A stretch of DNA of 64,000 bases, from contig NZ_JAERJP010000001.1 of NCBI RefSeq assembly GCF_018257575.1, forward strand, positions 1 through 64,000, read 5' to 3'. The notes under the pieces were generated by a model that ran no database searches, was not told where the DNA came from, and saw nothing but the letters and a program-made list of their open reading frames with translations. Source of the DNA: Tatumella sp. JGM91. Lineage in GTDB: Bacteria; Pseudomonadota; Gammaproteobacteria; Enterobacterales; Enterobacteriaceae. The position numbers and the translations under genes were made by a program. This document shows, piece after piece, positions 41,650 through 51,600 of the stretch (position 1 is its first letter; the number at the start of each line of letters is the position of its first letter).

Positions 41650-42168
41650 TTAATTACGCAGGGATGCCTGCCAGTGGCTCTCACGTAAAGCGTGACGACA
41701 GCGGGCCAGACGCTGCTCAAGGACAGAGATATGTTCTGCAATAAGCTGCTGTTGTTGCAGGGTATCGGCGGTATTCAGTTGCTGTTCCTGTTGTTCTATC
41801 ATCTCGCACAGGCGTGCTTCATAGCCACGTTGTTGCTGATATTTATCAAACCAATAGCTGGCGCTGGTCGCGGGCGCGGGCTGACGACTGTCCAGACTAC
41901 TGAGTTCCCGTTGCATGGCCTGGCACTGATCAACCATCCGTTGTGATAACCATTGAAAAGGGGGCGACTCACTATCAGACATTGCTTGCAGGGCCAGCAG
42001 ATGGCAGCGAATTTGCTGAATATAGTCCAGTAATCGGTGGCCGCGATCAGCAAATAACAGGGGGTCAAAACGTTTTTCCCGGCAAACAGGATTACCTGCC
42101 AGCTCCGCCTGCTGCTGTAACTGTGCTAATAAGCGCCTAAACTGGGTGATAACTTTTTCTTTCTTCAT
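41650..42168 (-). CDS. priC: Primosomal replication protein N'' (PriC)
   Basis: A 172-aa helical protein (E. coli 175) that loads DnaB at stalled forks with leading-strand gaps. Conserved blocks include FDPLLFADRGHRLLDY and ALRESHWQASLRN at the C-terminus. Glutamine-rich segments are frequent. It is divergent from apt. Confidence 0.93.
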   Translation of the reverse strand: MKKEKVITQFRRLLAQLQQQAELAGNPVCREKRFDPLLFADRGHRLLDYIQQIRCHLLALQAMSDSESPPFQWLSQRMVDQCQAMQRELSSLDSRQPAPATSASYWFDKYQQQRGYEARLCEMIEQQEQQLNTADTLQQQQLIAEHISVLEQRLARCRHALRESHWQASLRN

Positions 42169-42222
42169 GTTCTTTATTTATGTCCGGGATGACCTGTTAG
42201 CAAAATGACTGGCGCAGCAATG

Positions 42223-42255
42223 ATAACTGCCGGTCACTGACACTGTCGCAGTTAT
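42223..42255. repeat. Inverted repeat in priC-apt gap
   Basis: ATAACTGC (42223-42230) and GCAGTTAT (42248-42255), 17-nt loop. It lies in the 340-nt priC-apt region, which holds no gene. Confidence 0.5.
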
Positions 42256-42373
42256 TTCCCGGGAGGCCTTCCCGCACAGAGCGATTGCTTATCAGACAGG
42301 GAGTGATTATTGTAATCAGACGTCCCCGGGTGCTGAAAGGCAGTATAAAAAAGCACAAGTCGGGTGTCTGAGG

Positions 42374-42402
42374 TTGCAATTGTTTTGCAGTTTGCTTAGA
42401 TT
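42374..42402 (+). promoter_or_regulatory. Candidate apt promoter
   Basis: TTGCAA (42374-42379), a 17-bp spacer and TAGATT (42397-42402), about 105 nt before apt. A weaker TATAAC lies at 42432-42437. Confidence 0.45.
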
Positions 42403-42508
42403 TGTCCGTTTTCGTGTGCAGTCCCCCCGAATATAACGTTACCGGCCAGCTTATTTTAGCGGACCGGTCGGGTCTGCGCGTTACTGAGAATTCACCAGGC
42501 GTACCATT

Positions 42509-43060
42509 ATGAGCGTAACTGAGCAACAGCTTGAATCGATTAAAAACAGCATTAAAAGTGTTCCCGACTATCCGAAACCAGGGATCCTTTTCCGTGATGT
42601 TACCGGACTGCTGGAAGATGTAAAAGCCTATTCAGCGACCATTGATCTGCTGGTTGAGCGTTATCGTGGCAAAGGTATTACTAAAGTTGTGGGTACCGAA
42701 GCCCGTGGTTTTTTGTTTGGTGCTCCGGTGGCTTTAGGGCTGGGTGTAGGTTTTGTTCCGGTACGTAAACCCGGCAAATTACCCCGTGAAACCTACCGTG
42801 AAGAATTCACTCTTGAATACGGTACGGATGTGCTTGAAATGCATACCGATGCAGTGAAACCAGGCGATGTGGTACTGGTTGTCGATGATTTGCTGGCGAC
42901 CGGTGGTACCATTGAAGCGACTGTAAAACTGATCCGTCGTGCCGGGGCTGAGGTACATGATGCGGCTTTCGTGATTAATTTATTTGACCTCGAAGGGGAG
43001 TCCCGTCTGGAAGCGATGGGTATTAACTGCTTCAGCGTGGTTAACTTTCCCGGCCACTGA
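42509..43060 (+). CDS. apt: Adenine phosphoribosyltransferase
   Basis: Salvages adenine with PRPP to give AMP. The 183-aa product (same as E. coli) has the type I PRTase motif [10 protein letters not shown] at residues 124-133 and the hood region [15 protein letters not shown]. It is upstream of dnaX, the conserved apt-dnaX arrangement. Confidence 0.97.
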   Translation: MSVTEQQLESIKNSIKSVPDYPKPGILFRDVTGLLEDVKAYSATIDLLVERYRGKGITKVVGTEARGFLFGAPVALGLGVGFVPVRKPGKLPRETYREEFTLEYGTDVLEMHTDAVKPGDVVLVVDDLLATGGTIEATVKLIRRAGAEVHDAAFVINLFDLEGESRLEAMGINCFSVVNFPGH

Positions 43061-43098
43061 GTTACCTGTTCCCCGTATCTGCCTGTGACCTAAACTTA

Positions 43099-43163
43099 TA
43101 GGCAATGGGCCGGGTGGCTGATACACTAGGCAGCGCAATAACGGGGCCGGAATGTCCCGTTAT
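43099..43163 (+). promoter_or_regulatory. Candidate dnaX promoter and leader hairpin
   Basis: TAGGCA (43099-43104), a 17-bp spacer and TACACT (43122-43127). Just downstream, ATAACGGG (43138-43145) pairs with CCCGTTAT (43156-43163), a perfect 8-bp hairpin without a T tract in the leader. Confidence 0.4.
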
Positions 43164-43245
43164 CCGCCGCTATAGATTCGAGATGCAGTGGCGCCAGATT
43201 GGGGTGCTGCATGATGTGTTAACCCTATCCAGTGACTAAAATTCC

Positions 43246-45207
43246 ATGAGTTATCAGGTTCTTGCGCGAAAGTGGCGGCCTCAGGTTTTTGCTGATGTTG
43301 TCGGCCAACAGCATGTTTTGACCGCGCTGGCCAATGGTTTGTCATTGGGCAGACTCCACCACGCTTATCTTTTTTCCGGTACCCGCGGCGTGGGAAAAAC
43401 CACCATTGCCCGGCTGCTGGCCAAAGGGCTGAATTGTGAGCAGGGCATTACTGCCACACCCTGTGGTCAGTGTGAAAACTGCCGTGAGATTGAACAGGGG
43501 CGGTTCGTTGATCTGATTGAGATCGATGCGGCTTCCCGGACTAAAGTCGAAGATACCCGGGATCTGCTGGATAATGTGCAATATGCACCGGCCCGCGGAC
43601 GTTTCAAAGTTTATCTGATCGATGAAGTACATATGCTGTCGCGGCATAGCTTTAATGCGTTACTGAAAACGCTGGAAGAGCCGCCGGAGCATGTCAAATT
43701 CCTGTTAGCCACCACTGATCCGCAAAAATTACCGGTGACCATTCTCTCCCGCTGCCTGCAGTTTCACCTGAAAGCACTGGATGTGGAACAAATCAGTCAG
43801 CAGCTGACCCATATTCTCAGCCAGGAACAGATCCCCGCAGAGGCCAGGGCATTGCAGTTACTGGCGCGTGCAGCTGATGGCAGTCTGCGTGATGGCCTGA
43901 GTCTTACGGATCAGGCGATTGCCATGGGGCAGGGTGCTGTGACCACCGATACTGTTGCTGCGATGCTGGGGGCACTGGACAGCAGTCAGCCACTGGCCTT
44001 AATTGAAGCTCTGGCCAGCGGCGAGGCTGAGGCGATGATGGAGCAGCTGCAACAAGCGGCCAGCCGAGGTGTAGAGTGGGAAGTGCTGCTGGTAGAAATG
44101 CTGCGTTTGTTACATTGCATCGCAATGCTGCAACTGTTACCGGGCACACTGAATGAAGAGTTTGTTGCCAGTGAACAGCAACTGCGTGAACTGGCGAGAA
44201 AATTACCGCCGGAAGAAGTACAGCTTTATTATCAGACATTGCTGATGGGCAGGAAAGATCTGCCACTGGCCCCGGACCGTCGTATGGGGGTGGAAATGAC
44301 ACTGCTGCGTGCGCTGGCTTTTCATCCGCTGGCGGTGACTGAACCTCGCAGCGCTGAGCCGTTCAGGGGGCCTCAGACAGCGGCGCCTGTCGCCGTATCA
44401 GCACCCGCGGCCGCTTCCCCGGTGGCCTCTGTGACCGGCAGCCGGCCGCAACAGAGTACGGAACCGGAGAAAGCACCGGAGAAAACACCGGCGAAAGCAG
44501 ATACCACCAGCCAGCTATTACAGGCCCGTACCGAGCTATTGCGCAGGGGGGCCTCCGGCGCAAAAAAGACTGAGCCGGCGGTGCCTGACGCGCAGCCGGC
44601 GCAGAGTGCACTGCAGCGACTGGCCGCAGTGACCGGGCAGGGACGCCAGGCCCGGTCAGCCAAAACTTCCGCGGGCAGTCAGCCGGAGAAAAAAGAAAGT
44701 TACCGCTGGACGACCCGGCAACCGGAGACAGAGAGTACTCAGCCGGTGGCGACGCCGAAAGCATTACGCAGCGCACTGGAACATGAAAAAACACCGGAAC
44801 TGGCTGCCAGACTGGCGGATGAAGCACAACAGCGTGATGCATGGGCCGCAGAAATTGCCAGCCTGACACTGCCGAAACTGGTTCAGCAACTGGCGCTGAA
44901 TGCCTGGAAGCAACAGCAGGGTAATGCCGTGTCTCTTCATCTGCGTTCGTCCCAAAGTCACCTGAATTCGCCTTCAGCCCGTAAGGTACTGGCGGAGGTT
45001 TTATCTGCCGCGGCAGGTGAAACGGTTGAACTGACTATCGAGACCGATGATAATCCGGCAGTACTGACGCCACTGGAATGGCGGCAGGCGATTTATGAAG
45101 AAAAGCTGACGCAGGCGCGCCAGTCGATGGTCAATGATCCTTATATCAGGACATTGCAGACGTTATTCGATGCGGATCTGGATGAGGAAAGCATCCGGCC
45201 CGTGTAA
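43246..45207 (+). CDS. dnaX: DNA polymerase III subunits tau and gamma
   Basis: The clamp-loader ATPase of 653 aa (tau). Walker A GTRGVGKT is at 45-52 and the zinc cysteines are at 64, 73, 76 and 79. The Pro/Ala/Lys-rich linker (about 365-500) separates the motor from the domain that binds DnaB and the polymerase alpha subunit. A programmed -1 frameshift at codons 440-441 ends translation after one more codon, giving a predicted 442-aa gamma subunit. ybaB and recR follow in the same operon. Confidence 0.98.
   Translation: MSYQVLARKWRPQVFADVVGQQHVLTALANGLSLGRLHHAYLFSGTRGVGKTTIARLLAKGLNCEQGITATPCGQCENCREIEQGRFVDLIEIDAASRTKVEDTRDLLDNVQYAPARGRFKVYLIDEVHMLSRHSFNALLKTLEEPPEHVKFLLATTDPQKLPVTILSRCLQFHLKALDVEQISQQLTHILSQEQIPAEARALQLLARAADGSLRDGLSLTDQAIAMGQGAVTTDTVAAMLGALDSSQPLALIEALASGEAEAMMEQLQQAASRGVEWEVLLVEMLRLLHCIAMLQLLPGTLNEEFVASEQQLRELARKLPPEEVQLYYQTLLMGRKDLPLAPDRRMGVEMTLLRALAFHPLAVTEPRSAEPFRGPQTAAPVAVSAPAAASPVASVTGSRPQQSTEPEKAPEKTPAKADTTSQLLQARTELLRRGASGAKKTEPAVPDAQPAQSALQRLAAVTGQGRQARSAKTSAGSQPEKKESYRWTTRQPETESTQPVATPKALRSALEHEKTPELAARLADEAQQRDAWAAEIASLTLPKLVQQLALNAWKQQQGNAVSLHLRSSQSHLNSPSARKVLAEVLSAAAGETVELTIETDDNPAVLTPLEWRQAIYEEKLTQARQSMVNDPYIRTLQTLFDADLDEESIRPV
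44545..44600 (+). other. Programmed -1 ribosomal frameshift site in dnaX
   Basis: Slippery heptamer A AAA AAG at 44562-44568. An internal AGGGGG (44545-44550) lies about 11 nt upstream, like the Shine-Dalgarno stimulator of E. coli. After the slip the reading is GAC then TGA (44571-44573). A stem-loop follows: GCCGGC (44574-44579) with GCCGGC (44595-44600), and inside it GTGC with GCGC. Confidence 0.93.
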
Positions 45208-45261
45208 TCATGCTGCAGGTCATCATCAGGATGGCTGTGGCCTAAGCAGAGAGAGAGAACT

Positions 45262-45591
45262 ATGTTTGGTAAAGGTGGTCTGGGCAACTTAATGAAGCAA
45301 GCCCAGCAAATGCAGGACAAAATGTCTCAGGTTCAGGAAGAGATCGCTGCACTGGAAGTGACCGGAGAGTCCGGCGCTGGTCTGGTAAAAGTCACCATCA
45401 ATGGTGCACACAACTGCCGCCGTGTAGAAATTGATCCAAGCCTGCTGGAAGATGACAAAGATATGCTGGAAGACCTGGTTGCTGCGGCATTTAATGATGC
45501 AGCGCGCCGGATTGAAGAGACCCAGAAAGAAAAAATGGCGTCGGTATCTTCCGGTATGCAACTGCCTCCCGGCTTTAAGATGCCATTCTGA
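45262..45591 (+). CDS. ybaB: Nucleoid-associated protein YbaB (EbfC)
   Basis: A 109-aa DNA-binding protein of the YbaB/EbfC family, the same length as in E. coli, with the [15 protein letters not shown]-terminus and [10 protein letters not shown]-terminus. It binds DNA with little specificity and is encoded between dnaX and recR. Its TGA overlaps the recR ATG by one base. Confidence 0.96.
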   Translation: MFGKGGLGNLMKQAQQMQDKMSQVQEEIAALEVTGESGAGLVKVTINGAHNCRRVEIDPSLLEDDKDMLEDLVAAAFNDAARRIEETQKEKMASVSSGMQLPPGFKMPF

Positions 45592-46196
45592 TGCAGACAA
45601 GCCCGCTGCTGGAATCCCTGATGGAATCCCTGCGTTGTCTGCCCGGTGTCGGGCCTAAGTCAGCGCAGAGAATGGCTTTTCACCTGTTACAGCGAGATCG
45701 TAGCGGCGGGATGCGTCTGGCGCAGGCGCTGACCCGCGCGATGTCGGAAATTGGTCACTGTGCTCACTGCCGGACATTTACCGAGCAGGAGATGTGTACT
45801 ATTTGCACTAATCCACGGCGTCAGCAAAATGGAGTCATCTGTGTGGTGGAAAGCCCGGCGGATATCCATGCTGTGGAGCAGACCGGCCAGTTTTCCGGAC
45901 GCTATTTTGTCCTGATGGGGCATTTGTCGCCATTAGACGGTATCGGGCCCGGTGATATCGGGCTCGATCTGCTGGAACAACGGTTGCAGAACGAAGCCAT
46001 TACTGAGGTGATTCTGGCGACCAACCCGACCATTGAAGGTGAAGCTACCGCCAATTATATTGCCGAACTTTGTCGTCAGTATTCGGTGGAAGCCAGCCGC
46101 ATTGCTCACGGTGTCCCTGTCGGCGGTGAACTGGAAATGGTTGACGGTACGACCCTGTCACATTCTCTTGCCGGACGGCAAAAGTTCAAATATTAA
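45591..46196 (+). CDS. recR: Recombination mediator RecR
   Basis: A 201-aa member of the RecFOR complex, which loads RecA at gaps. It has an N-terminal helix-hairpin-helix ([18 protein letters not shown]), a zinc finger with Cys57, Cys60, Cys69 and Cys72, and a Toprim domain. It is translationally coupled to ybaB (TGATG). Confidence 0.97.
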   Translation: MQTSPLLESLMESLRCLPGVGPKSAQRMAFHLLQRDRSGGMRLAQALTRAMSEIGHCAHCRTFTEQEMCTICTNPRRQQNGVICVVESPADIHAVEQTGQFSGRYFVLMGHLSPLDGIGPGDIGLDLLEQRLQNEAITEVILATNPTIEGEATANYIAELCRQYSVEASRIAHGVPVGGELEMVDGTTLSHSLAGRQKFKY

Positions 46197-46202
46197 TCGC
46201 TT

Positions 46203-46227
46203 GCTGATGTTCCTGTTGAACATCAGC
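46203..46227 (+). terminator. recR terminator-like hairpin
   Basis: GCTGATGTTC (46203-46212), loop CTGTT, GAACATCAGC (46218-46227), a perfect 10-bp stem. A T-run is nearly absent. Its last base is the first base of the htpG -35 box. Confidence 0.65.
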
Positions 46228-46254
46228 TTGAAATTCTGCATATCATCCCCATCT
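46227..46254 (+). promoter_or_regulatory. Sigma32 heat-shock promoter of htpG
   Basis: CTTGAAA (46227-46233), a 13-bp spacer and CCCCATCT (46247-46254), close to the sigma32 consensus. The start of htpG is about 40 nt downstream. Confidence 0.92.
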
Positions 46255-46294
46255 AACATCCAGACATTAGTTAATCCTGATTTTTGAGGTATCA

Positions 46295-48169
46295 ATGACA
46301 ATGAAAGGACAAGAGACTCGTGGTTTTCAGTCAGAAGTAAAACAACTTTTGCAGCTGATGATCCATTCGCTCTACTCAAACAAAGAGATCTTTTTGCGCG
46401 AGCTTATTTCTAACGCCTCTGATGCGGCAGATAAGCTTCGTTTCCGTGCCCTGTCTGACGCCGGCCTGTATGAGGGGGACGGTGATTTACGGGTCCGTAT
46501 CTCAACAGACAAAGAAAAGCGCACTCTGACTCTGAGTGATAACGGTATCGGTATGAGCCGTGAGGAAGTTATTGACAACCTGGGGACCATTGCTAAATCA
46601 GGTACCCGTGCTTTCCTTGAGTCAATGGGCTCTGATCAGGTAAAAGACAGCCAGCTGATTGGTCAGTTCGGGGTGGGCTTCTACTCGGCATTTATCGTTG
46701 CCGATAAAGTGACTGTCCGTACCCGGGCGGCAGGTGCACCTAAAGAAGACGGTGTGTTCTGGGAGTCTGCCGGTGAAGGTGAGTACACCCTGGCCGATAT
46801 CGAGAAAGCGGATCGTGGTACCGAAATTACCCTGCACTTGCGTGAAGGTGAAGACGAGTTCCTCGACAGCTGGCGGGTGCGTAATATTGTCAGCAAATAT
46901 TCTGACCATATCGCGTTACCGGTTGAGATAGAAACCAAAGATGAAGAGAACGATACAACCCACTGGGAGAAGGTGAATAAAGCTCAGGCTTTGTGGACCC
47001 GTAATAAGTCAGATATTACTGACGAAGAGTATAACGACTTCTATAAACATATTGCCCATGACTTCACCGATCCGCTGATCTGGAGCCATAACCGCGTTGA
47101 AGGTAAACAGGAATATACCAGTCTGCTGTATATCCCGGCCCAGGCGCCATGGGATATGTGGAACCGTGATCATAAACACGGACTGAAACTGTATGTTCAG
47201 CGTGTATTTATCATGGACGATGCAGAACAGTTTATGCCGAACTACCTGCGTTTTGTCCGCGGTCTGATAGATTCAAACGATCTGCCGCTGAACGTATCCC
47301 GTGAAATTCTGCAAGACAGCCGTGTTACCCAGAGCCTGCGCAGTGCTCTGACCAAACGTACCCTGCAGATGCTGGAAAAACTGGCCAAAGATGATGCCGC
47401 CAAATACCTGCAATTCTGGAAAGCGTTTGGTCTGGCACTGAAAGAAGGTCCGGCCGAAGATTCATCGAATCTGCCGGCAATTGCTAAACTGTTGCGCTTT
47501 GCATCGACCCATAACGACAGTTCAGAACAGACAGTGACTCTGGAAGACTACATCAGCCGGATGGCGGACGGTCAGGAGAAAATCTATTACATCACTGCTG
47601 ATAGTTACGCTGCTGCGAAAAACAGTCCGCATCTGGAATTGTTCCGCAAAAAAGGCATCGAGGTGCTGTTGCTGTCTGATCGCATCGATGAGTGGATGAT
47701 GAGCTATCTGACGGAGTTTGATGGTAAATCTTTCCAGTCGGTCAGCAAAGCCGATGATTCACTGGATAAACTGGCCGACGAAGAAACCGACCAGCAGAAA
47801 GAAAGTGAAAAAGCACTGGAACCTTTTGTTGAACGTGTGAAAACGCTGCTCGGTGACCGGGTGAAAGACGTGCGCCTGACCCACCGTCTGACGGATACCC
47901 CGGCGATTGTGGTGACTGATGCCGATGAAATGAGTACCCAGATGGCGAAGCTGTTTGCAGCTGCAGGCCAGGATGCACCGGAAGTTAAATATATCTTTGA
48001 AATTAATCCGGACCATCCGCTGGTGAAACAGGCGGCAGAGACCACTGATGATGCCCGTTTTGCTGACTGGACTGAATTACTGCTGGATCAGGCCCTGTTC
48101 GCTGAACGCGGGTCACTGGATGATCCTAACCAGTTTATTCGTCGTATGAACCAGTTGCTGCTGGGATAA
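46295..48169 (+). CDS. htpG: Chaperone HtpG (Hsp90)
   Basis: A 624-aa Hsp90 homologue (same length as E. coli), ATP-dependent, working with DnaK. The GHKL N-terminal domain includes [16 protein letters not shown] and [11 protein letters not shown]; middle and dimerisation domains follow. The first ATG (46295) is 4 nt after GAGGT. A second in-frame ATG (46301, MKGQETRG) matches the E. coli start and is possible. Confidence 0.97.
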   Translation: MTMKGQETRGFQSEVKQLLQLMIHSLYSNKEIFLRELISNASDAADKLRFRALSDAGLYEGDGDLRVRISTDKEKRTLTLSDNGIGMSREEVIDNLGTIAKSGTRAFLESMGSDQVKDSQLIGQFGVGFYSAFIVADKVTVRTRAAGAPKEDGVFWESAGEGEYTLADIEKADRGTEITLHLREGEDEFLDSWRVRNIVSKYSDHIALPVEIETKDEENDTTHWEKVNKAQALWTRNKSDITDEEYNDFYKHIAHDFTDPLIWSHNRVEGKQEYTSLLYIPAQAPWDMWNRDHKHGLKLYVQRVFIMDDAEQFMPNYLRFVRGLIDSNDLPLNVSREILQDSRVTQSLRSALTKRTLQMLEKLAKDDAAKYLQFWKAFGLALKEGPAEDSSNLPAIAKLLRFASTHNDSSEQTVTLEDYISRMADGQEKIYYITADSYAAAKNSPHLELFRKKGIEVLLLSDRIDEWMMSYLTEFDGKSFQSVSKADDSLDKLADEETDQQKESEKALEPFVERVKTLLGDRVKDVRLTHRLTDTPAIVVTDADEMSTQMAKLFAAAGQDAPEVKYIFEINPDHPLVKQAAETTDDARFADWTELLLDQALFAERGSLDDPNQFIRRMNQLLLG

Positions 48170-48210
48170 TTCGCCTCTTCAGGCCATTATTCAGATAACG
48201 GCAGTCAGAT

Positions 48211-48242
48211 AGCGCACCCTTATACCGGGTGCGCTTTTTTTT
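48211..48242 (+). terminator. htpG terminator
   Basis: AGCGCACCC (48211-48219), 7-nt loop, GGGTGCGCT (48227-48235) and a T tract. Confidence 0.93.
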
Positions 48243-48359
48243 GACGTCTTTCTGTGTTCGTGGTGAGCAGGTATAAAGCCGCAGAGATGGAGGGAGATCT
48301 GTATCCCGTCGGATGTTACGCATAACAAGCCGTCTTTCTGTACAGTTCCCCTTGTTTAG

Positions 48360-49106
<747 letters not shown>

Positions 49107-49227
49107 TCCCTGTGCGGGCCGGATCTGCCGGTTCGCAATCTTAACGATAGCAGCAATTGCTTTTCCCTTCGCCAGGATCCGCTACAATATCCCCTTCACT
49201 GTATCAGCCTATTATCAAGGAATTACT

Positions 49228-50187
49228 ATGAGGCAAGATAAGCCGGGCGTACTGCTGGTTAATTTAGGCACGCCTGATGCACCAACGCCATCTGCAGTAA
49301 AACGTTACCTGAAGCAATTTCTCAGTGATAAGCGGGTAGTTGATGTACCGCGGCTCATCTGGTGGCCTGTATTAAATGGTGCCATTCTGCCGTTACGTTC
49401 ACCGAGGGTGGCAAAACTGTATGCCTCTGTCTGGATGGAGGAAGGTTCACCGCTGATGGTATACAGCAAACGTCAGCGCGATGCTCTGGCAGCAAAAACC
49501 GATATGCCGGTTGCCCTCGGCATGAGTTACGGTAATCCCTCGCTGACCAGTGCTGTAGAACAGTTGCTGGAGCAGGGTGTGACACGGCTGATTGTATTGC
49601 CGCTCTATCCGCAATTTTCTTCCTCAACGGTTTCAGCGGTCTGGGATGCCCTGTACCGGATTTTCCTGCCGCGCCGCAGCATGCCGGATATTCAGTTTAT
49701 CCGTGATTATGCGACCCACCCCGGTTATATCGCGGCCCTGAAAGCCTCGGTGGAGCGGTCATTTGCTCTGCACGGTCAGCCGGATGTACTGCTGCTTTCC
49801 TTCCATGGTATACCGCAGCGCTTTGCGGACCAGGGCGATGATTATCCGCAACGCTGTGAGGATACGGCCCGTCAGCTGCGTGACGCTCTGGGGTTATCAG
49901 AACAGCAACTGATGATGACTTACCAGTCGCGTTTTGGTCGCGAGCCATGGCTGATGCCTTATACGGATGAAACGGTGAAGTCTTTACCCGGTAAAGGGAT
50001 CCGTCATATTCAGGTGATGAGCCCCGGATTTTCAGCCGACTGCCTGGAAACGCTGGAGGAAATTAATGAACAGAACCGTGAATTCTTTCTGCATGCCGGC
50101 GGCGAGAAATTTGAATATATTCCGGCACTGAATGATGATGATTTGCATATCGACATGATGTTGCAACTGGTCAGCCAGTACCGATGA
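49228..50187 (+). CDS. hemH: Ferrochelatase
   Basis: Inserts Fe(II) into protoporphyrin IX, the last step of protoheme synthesis. The 319-aa product (E. coli 320) has the catalytic His193 in [10 protein letters not shown] and YPQRCEDT. The start at ATG 49228 follows AAGGA; a longer frame upstream overlaps adk and is rejected. It directly precedes gsk; E. coli aes is absent. Confidence 0.96.
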   Translation: MRQDKPGVLLVNLGTPDAPTPSAVKRYLKQFLSDKRVVDVPRLIWWPVLNGAILPLRSPRVAKLYASVWMEEGSPLMVYSKRQRDALAAKTDMPVALGMSYGNPSLTSAVEQLLEQGVTRLIVLPLYPQFSSSTVSAVWDALYRIFLPRRSMPDIQFIRDYATHPGYIAALKASVERSFALHGQPDVLLLSFHGIPQRFADQGDDYPQRCEDTARQLRDALGLSEQQLMMTYQSRFGREPWLMPYTDETVKSLPGKGIRHIQVMSPGFSADCLETLEEINEQNREFFLHAGGEKFEYIPALNDDDLHIDMMLQLVSQYR

Positions 50188-50211
50188 AATATCCGTTAAT
50201 CGCCGGGATTA

Positions 50212-50220
50212 TGCTAGTAT
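50212..50220 (+). promoter_or_regulatory. Candidate extended -10 promoter of gsk
   Basis: TGCTAGTAT at 50212-50220, with no good -35. It lies about 35 nt before gsk. Confidence 0.35.
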
Positions 50221-50252
50221 TCGCGCTTTATTCCTGCGATTAACAGAAAAAC

Positions 50253-51554
50253 ATGAAATTTCCCGGTCAGCGTAAGTCTAAACATTATTTCCCGGTCAGT
50301 GCCAGAGACCCGTTATTACAGGCCGCACCGGCCGATTCAGAAACCACATCCCCGGTGGTAGGTATTGACCAGATTATGGTGGATATCGAGGCTAAGGTTG
50401 ATGACAGCTTTATCGAACGGTACGGGCTAAGCCGCGGACACTCGCTGGTGATCGAAAATGATGTGGCTGAAGCGCTTTATCAGGAACTGTTTAACGGACA
50501 GCTGATCAGTCATCAGTTTGCCGGTGGTACTATCGGTAATACACTGCATAACTACTCGGTGTTGTCTGATGATCGTTCAGTACTGCTGGGGGTGATGTGT
50601 AACAATATCAGGATCGGTGATTACGCTTACCGTTATCTGTGTAATACCTCCAGCAAAGTCGATTTAAACTATCTGCAGGGTGTCTGTGGCTCTATCGGCC
50701 GGTGCTACACCCTGATTGGTGAACATGGCGAGCGTACCTTTGCCATCAGCCCGGGGGATATGAATCAGCTGCAACCGGAAAGCATCACTGAACAGGTGAT
50801 TGCAGATGCCTCAGTACTGGTGCTGACATCCTACCTGGTACGGGCAAAAGAGGGTGAACCTATGCCTCAGGCCACCATGAAAGCGATTGAATATGCGAAA
50901 AAGCATCAGGTGCCGGTGGTTCTGACCCTGGGGACACGCCACGTGATTGCCGATAACCCGCAATTCTGGCGTGATTTTCTGCGTGATCATATTTCGATTG
51001 TGGCAATGAATGAAGATGAAGCCTGTGAACTGACCGGAGAATCAGATCCTTTGCTGGCGGCGGATAAAGCACTGGAATGGGTTGATTTGGTACTCTGTAC
51101 CGCCGGCCCCGCGGGGCTGTATATGGCCGGCTTTACCGAACAGGAAACCCGGCGAAAAACTAATCTGCCATTACTTCCGGGAGCAATTCCGGAGTTTAAC
51201 CAGTACGAATTCAGCCGTGGGATGCGTCGTCAGGACTGCCGGCAGCCGGCAAAGATATATTCACATATTGCGCCTTATATGGGCGGTCCTGAAAAAATAA
51301 TGAATACTAACGGAGCAGGGGATGGTGCTCTGGCGGCGGTATTACATGATATTTCGGCAAATAACTATCACCGTCAGAAAGTCCCGAACTCAAGTAAACA
51401 TGTGCAGCAGTATCTGACCTATTCTTCTCTGGCTCAGGTCTGCAAATATGCAAACCGGGTCAGCTATCAGGTACTTAACCAACACTCACCACGCCTGAGC
51501 CGTGGTTTACCGGAACGTGAAGACAGCCTGGAAGAAGCTTACTGGGACCGCTGA
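50253..51554 (+). CDS. gsk: Inosine-guanosine kinase
   Basis: Phosphorylates guanosine and inosine to GMP and IMP in purine salvage. A 433-aa PfkB-family kinase (E. coli 434) with catalytic motif NTNGAGDGALAA near the C-terminus. Its start MKFPGQRKSKHYFPV matches E. coli. It is convergent with ybaL and followed by a long hairpin. Confidence 0.96.
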   Translation: MKFPGQRKSKHYFPVSARDPLLQAAPADSETTSPVVGIDQIMVDIEAKVDDSFIERYGLSRGHSLVIENDVAEALYQELFNGQLISHQFAGGTIGNTLHNYSVLSDDRSVLLGVMCNNIRIGDYAYRYLCNTSSKVDLNYLQGVCGSIGRCYTLIGEHGERTFAISPGDMNQLQPESITEQVIADASVLVLTSYLVRAKEGEPMPQATMKAIEYAKKHQVPVVLTLGTRHVIADNPQFWRDFLRDHISIVAMNEDEACELTGESDPLLAADKALEWVDLVLCTAGPAGLYMAGFTEQETRRKTNLPLLPGAIPEFNQYEFSRGMRRQDCRQPAKIYSHIAPYMGGPEKIMNTNGAGDGALAAVLHDISANNYHRQKVPNSSKHVQQYLTYSSLAQVCKYANRVSYQVLNQHSPRLSRGLPEREDSLEEAYWDR

Positions 51555-51561
51555 TCAGTAT

Positions 51562-51596
51562 CTGCCCGTCAGCCCATACCGCGGGCTGACGGGCAG
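51562..51596. terminator. Long hairpin between convergent gsk and ybaL
   Basis: A perfect 14-bp stem, CTGCCCGTCAGCCC with GGGCTGACGGGCAG, 7-nt loop. It lies 7 nt after gsk and 4 nt from the ybaL stop. There is no T tract, so any terminator activity is uncertain. Confidence 0.6.
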
Positions 51597-51600
51597 GGTA

